Positions 60,978-64,000 of a stretch of 64,000 bases of DNA are shown here, one piece after another. Made by a program: the position numbers and the translations under genes. Within the stretch, counting starts at the first letter, position 1, and every line of letters begins with the position of its first letter. The stretch is from positions 806,001-870,000 of the forward strand of contig OZ220731.1 of the NCBI GenBank assembly GCA_965116785.1, given 5' to 3'. This DNA comes from Bin87 sp965116785. Lineage in GTDB: Bacteria > Chloroflexota > Dehalococcoidia > Lucifugimonadales > UBA3495. Below the pieces are notes generated by a model. That model worked only from the letters and a program-made list of their open reading frames with translations, did no database searches and was not told the DNA's origin.

Positions 60978-62432
60978 ATGCCGGCGCGCACCGGAGCCCA
61001 ATACATCAACGGGATCAGAGAACGGGCCGCGGAGGTCTATATTGGTGGCCAGCGGGTGGAGGATGTAACTGCCCACCCTGCGTTTGCCGGGGGGTTGCGG
61101 ACCGTGGCCGGCCTGCTGGACATGCAGCACGATGCCTCGCTGCGCGATGACATGGTCTACGAATCACCCACCACCGGTGACGCGGTCGGGTTGTCCTTCA
61201 TCATGCCCCGAGACGGCGACGACCTGAAACGGCGGCGCACGATGATGTCCAACTGGGCCCTGGCATCGTGCGGAATGATGGGACGCACGCCCGACTTCCT
61301 GAACGTAGCGGTGATGTCCATGGCGGCGGCGGCCGATTACTGCGGTCAGAACCGCCCGGAGTTCAAACAGAACATCCTCAATTATTACGAGTACATCCGC
61401 GAAAATGACATCGTGATGACCCATACGCTGGTCAACCTGCAGCGCAGCCGTTCGGTGGGTCAAACGCCGTTTGATGATCGAACCGAGGTGGCGCTGTCGG
61501 TGGTAAAGGAGACGGACGCCGGTATCGTTGTTCGTGGGGCGCGCGTGCTGGCGACGCTGGGCCCGCTGTCGGATGAGATAGCGGTTTACCCGGCCCGCAC
61601 ACGACGGGTGCCTACCGGCGAGGAAGGAAAATTCGCCTTCGGGTTCGCCATACCATGCGAGACCCCGGGCTTGAAGTTCCAGTGCCGCGACACCGTGGAC
61701 CTGGGCCGGTCGCACTTCGATCATCCCGCCGGCAGCCGGTTCGAGGAGATGGACGCCATAGTCTTCTTTGATGACGTGCTGGTTCCCTGGGAGCGCGTGT
61801 TCCTGTACAACGACGTGGCCCTCTGCAACCAGTGGGGTGAGCGCACCAACCGCAACGCGCATACCGGGCATCAGGTGGTCACCAAGAACGTGGTCAAGTG
61901 TGAATTCATGCTGGGCCTGGCCTCGCTGATGGTGGAAACCCTGGGTTCCGGGGACCTGCCGCAAACCCAGCACCTGGTCGCTGAGCTGATCGAGAACCTG
62001 GAAATCACAAGATCCCTGTTGGCGGCGTCCGAAGCCCAGGCGTCCACCGACGAGTGGGGAATATTCTGTCCGGACTATCGGCCGTTGCTGGTGGCGCGTA
62101 AGCAGATGATCACCATGTATCCGCGCATGGCCGAGATCCTGCACCTGCTGGGTTCCAGCAGCCTCATGGCCCTGCCAGCCGAGGCCGACCTTAACGGGCC
62201 GCTGGCCGAGGACATCCACCGTTATATGGACACCGATACTGCCACCGCCGAGGAACGCATCCGACTGTTCCGGCTGGCGTGGGACGTGTCGTGCAGCGCT
62301 TTCGGCGGACGACAGACGCTGTACGAGCGGTATTTCGGTGGGGATGCGGCTCGCAACGCCGCCCTGCTCTATCAGATCTACGACCGCGCTAACGCGCGGA
62401 ACATGGTCGACGAGTTTCTGTCTTTGGAGTAA
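60978..62432 (+). CDS. HpaB/PvcC-family flavin monooxygenase (4-hydroxyphenylacetate 3-hydroxylase-like)
   Basis: A 484-residue member of the HpaB large-component family: SGxQYI-type start AQYINGIRERA, the motif MMGRTPDFLN, ENDIVMTHTLVNLQRSR, FDDVLVPWERVFLYND and a C-terminal helical part. Members hydroxylate phenols with FADH2 from a separate reductase (HpaC), or act as dehydratases; the iron-sulfur cysteines of 4-hydroxybutyryl-CoA dehydratase are not evident. No reductase is in the window. GGAGGA precedes the ATG by 7 bases. It is in line with the decarboxylase-ACT genes. Confidence 0.87.
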   Translation: MPARTGAQYINGIRERAAEVYIGGQRVEDVTAHPAFAGGLRTVAGLLDMQHDASLRDDMVYESPTTGDAVGLSFIMPRDGDDLKRRRTMMSNWALASCGMMGRTPDFLNVAVMSMAAAADYCGQNRPEFKQNILNYYEYIRENDIVMTHTLVNLQRSRSVGQTPFDDRTEVALSVVKETDAGIVVRGARVLATLGPLSDEIAVYPARTRRVPTGEEGKFAFGFAIPCETPGLKFQCRDTVDLGRSHFDHPAGSRFEEMDAIVFFDDVLVPWERVFLYNDVALCNQWGERTNRNAHTGHQVVTKNVVKCEFMLGLASLMVETLGSGDLPQTQHLVAELIENLEITRSLLAASEAQASTDEWGIFCPDYRPLLVARKQMITMYPRMAEILHLLGSSSLMALPAEADLNGPLAEDIHRYMDTDTATAEERIRLFRLAWDVSCSAFGGRQTLYERYFGGDAARNAALLYQIYDRANARNMVDEFLSLE

Positions 62433-62437
62433 GGCCC

Positions 62438-63199
62438 GTGATCACCGTTGCAGAAATCAATATCGCGCCGGTCAAATCGATGGCCCTGGCGCCGCTGACC
62501 GAGGCCACGTTGGACTTGGGAGGCATCGTCGACGACCGCCGCTTCTACCTGGTCAGCAGCCAGGGGCGCCTGCTTAGCCGTCGGCAGGTGGGAAAATTGG
62601 CGCAGCTGGTCGCGTCGTGGGACGCGGATACCGGCCAACTCAGGATCGCTTTCCCTGACGGTCGGATCCTGGAAGGTCCGCCTGAGTTGGACCGACCGGT
62701 GTGGACCATCATTTGGGGAAGACGGGTACGGGCTCGCGCCTTAATGGGGGACTGGATGCCGGCCATCAGCGAGTTCTGCGGGCAACCGGCGCTGCTGATG
62801 ATGTCCGACCTGCCCTGCCAGGTGTTCGACGAGTTTCCGGTTTCGGTTCTTTCGCGAGCGTCCGTCGAACACCTGTCGGGCAGGATGGGATTAACGGATG
62901 ACGAATGCCTGGCCACCGACCGGTTCCGGCCGACGTTGCTGCTGGACGGATGCGAGGCGCACCAGGAGGATGGCTGGATGAACCGCACCATCTCCATTGG
63001 CGACGCCGTGGTGCGCATTCTCGCCCCGGATCCCCGTTGCGCCATTGTCGACCAGGACCCGGCCACCGGCGAAACCGACGCCGAGGCAGTGAAGTCGATC
63101 CTCAGCTACCGACCTAACGCTATGGCGGCTTATTTTGGCGTGTACGGCATCGTGGAGAAGCCGGGGACGGTGCGCATCGGGGACGAAGTGGCGCTCTGA
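62438..63199 (+). CDS. MOSC domain protein
   Basis: A 253-residue protein with an N-terminal beta-barrel (VAEINIAPVKSMALAPL, DDRRFYLVSSQGRLLSRR) and a C-terminal MOSC core (DRFRPTLLLDG, APDPRCAIVDQDPATGE with a Cys). MOSC proteins bind molybdenum cofactor, often as sulfurase or N-hydroxylated-compound reductase components such as YcbX. It starts with GTG 5 bases after the monooxygenase stop. A perfect hairpin follows. Confidence 0.87.
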   Translation: MITVAEINIAPVKSMALAPLTEATLDLGGIVDDRRFYLVSSQGRLLSRRQVGKLAQLVASWDADTGQLRIAFPDGRILEGPPELDRPVWTIIWGRRVRARALMGDWMPAISEFCGQPALLMMSDLPCQVFDEFPVSVLSRASVEHLSGRMGLTDDECLATDRFRPTLLLDGCEAHQEDGWMNRTISIGDAVVRILAPDPRCAIVDQDPATGETDAEAVKSILSYRPNAMAAYFGVYGIVEKPGTVRIGDEVAL

Positions 63200-63208
63200 G
63201 CGCGAAAT

Positions 63209-63239
63209 GGGGCCCATCGACCACGGGTCGATGGGCCCC
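63209..63239. terminator. Bidirectional hairpin terminator between convergent genes
   Basis: A perfect 14-bp stem (GGGGCCCATCGACC and its complement) with a 3-base loop lies between the MOSC and aminotransferase stops. T-runs are short on both sides. Confidence 0.75.
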
Positions 63240-63274
63240 TGAATTTGAGCCGTAAGCCGGGTGTCGGCGCGGGA

Positions 63275-64000
63275 TCAGTGCTGCACCAGTCCTTCGTCCA
63301 TCATGGCGGCGATGGCGCCGTCGAACGCCTCGACAGTGAAGTCGATGTCGGCTTGGGTGTGGGTGCCGGAGAGAACGCCGCTGGTGCGGGACATCAGGTC
63401 CACACCACGCACCTGCAGCGCCTGTCGCAACGCGCGCTGAATGCCGACCGGCTGGTCCTTCAGACGCGATGCGTCCAAACCGTCGATGCTGCGCTCTCCG
63501 AAGAACAGGTGGAACGTCGAGGACTCGCCGTACACCGTGGCGTTGACCTCGCGACGATCGACCACCTCGCGGAGGCCGACGCGAAGGCGCTCGGCCATGA
63601 GATCGGCCTGGGTGTTGTACTCGCCGGTGGCAACCAGGCGCAGGGCGGCGTTGCCGGAGGCAGCAGCGTAGGGGTTGGCGTTGAAGGTTCCGCCGTGGAG
63701 AACGCGCTCGTAGCGGTCGTGGTGGCTGTCGCCGGTTTGGTGCATGACGGCCATGACCTCATCGCGGCCGCCGACCGCGCCGCCGGGTAGGCCTCCGGTG
63801 ATGATCTTCGCCATGGTGCATAGGTCGGGGTCGACGCCCAGCCGCTCCTGGGCACCGCCGGGCGCCCACCGGAATCCGGTGATGACTTCGTCCAGTATCA
63901 TGACGACGCCGTGTTCACGGGTGAGCCGGCGGACGCCGTCCAGGAAGCCGTCGGGCAGTGGCACCGTGCCGTAGGAAGCGCCGGATGCCTCGGTGATGAC
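63275..64000 (-). CDS. Class III aminotransferase, glutamate-1-semialdehyde aminomutase-like (partial)
   Basis: The open frame runs out of the window, so the N-terminus is missing. The visible 241 residues hold ILDEVITGFRWAPGGAQ, TMAKIITGGLPGGAVGG with the PLP lysine (in AKIITGG), HGGTFNANPYAAASGNAALR and a C-terminal domain ending AFDGAIAAMMDEG. This matches class III aminotransferases of the GSA-aminomutase group, though paralogues with other substrates are common, and no heme gene is nearby. It converges with the MOSC gene. Confidence 0.88.
   Translation of the reverse strand, partial: VITEASGASYGTVPLPDGFLDGVRRLTREHGVVMILDEVITGFRWAPGGAQERLGVDPDLCTMAKIITGGLPGGAVGGRDEVMAVMHQTGDSHHDRYERVLHGGTFNANPYAAASGNAALRLVATGEYNTQADLMAERLRVGLREVVDRREVNATVYGESSTFHLFFGERSIDGLDASRLKDQPVGIQRALRQALQVRGVDLMSRTSGVLSGTHTQADIDFTVEAFDGAIAAMMDEGLVQH

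Noticed and set aside
1..64000. tRNA, rRNA, CRISPR arrays, insertion sequences or prophage
   Set aside because: No cloverleaf with a TTC-containing T-loop, no regularly spaced direct repeats, and no transposase or integrase motifs were seen.

Overview
The window is a dense, high-GC bacterial chromosome segment with no rRNA, tRNA, insertion sequence, prophage or CRISPR array. About 62 protein genes are supported, two of them cut by the window edges. The gene mix suggests a Chloroflexota bacterium, probably Dehalococcoidia or SAR202-like. The grounds are a reduced division cluster (rsmH-ftsA-ftsZ-nrdR) with no murein genes, a B12-dependent ribonucleotide reductase and methionine synthase, a fused AccD-AccA carboxyltransferase, a tungsten-type aldehyde:ferredoxin oxidoreductase, and several catabolic families (acyl-CoA dehydrogenases, D-aminoacylase, VOC, CMD, cupin, HpaB). 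The taxonomic placement is inference.

Layout. 1-2.2 kb: end of metH and a separate MetH reactivation protein. 2.4-6.4 kb: an SDR diverging from a Ppx/GppA phosphatase followed by two thymidylate-kinase-like proteins, the second with Arg in place of the P-loop Lys. 6.4-10.6 kb: two acyl-CoA dehydrogenases and a D-aminoacylase-like hydrolase. 10.7-13.8 kb: SufT/MIP18 and Mrp (Fe-S assembly), then accDA. 14-19.5 kb: tilS, a histidine phosphatase, a CNNM/HlyC membrane protein, tsaD and a small membrane protein. 19.8-27.9 kb: rsmH, ftsA, ftsZ, nrdR, two unknown proteins and nrdJ, with two NrdR-box-like sites 31 bp apart in front of nrdR. 27.9-28.8 kb: a convergent pair made of a RelE/ParE-like small protein and a Panacea (DUF4065) protein, a possible toxin-antitoxin locus in less GC-rich DNA.

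28.9-38 kb: pdxA, proC, YggT, a P-loop kinase, pepA, an NHL propeller protein, an unknown protein, three VOC genes (two a tandem duplication) and a MATE exporter. 38-42 kb: yebC-ruvC-ruvA and uvrB. 42-45 kb: a minus-strand operon of DUF1445, DUF4392 (together equivalent to the fused D-glutamate cyclase DGLUCY) and a zinc-ribbon protein. 45-51 kb: an orphan winged-helix regulator, recG, DegV (FakB-like) and DAK2 (FakA-like). 51-55.5 kb: nadC, a CMD protein, a bicupin, an enolase homologue with two changed active-site positions, and rsmG. 55.5-58.4 kb: mobA-moaD-AOR. 58.4-64 kb: an alpha/beta hydrolase diverging from a histidine-decarboxylase-like enzyme, then an ACT protein, an HpaB-family monooxygenase, a MOSC protein and part of a class III aminotransferase.

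Several promoters share an extended -10 of the form TGC-TATAAT (SDR, tsaD, pdxA, yebC, the orphan regulator, fakA). Short palindromes of GGGGCGGA...TCCGCCCC type act as terminators after nrdJ and the NHL gene and look like an interspersed repeat. No wholly new system is proven. The best candidates are the convergent Panacea pair, the Ppx plus twin-kinase operon, the split D-glutamate cyclase operon, the decarboxylase-ACT-HpaB group and the variant enolase.
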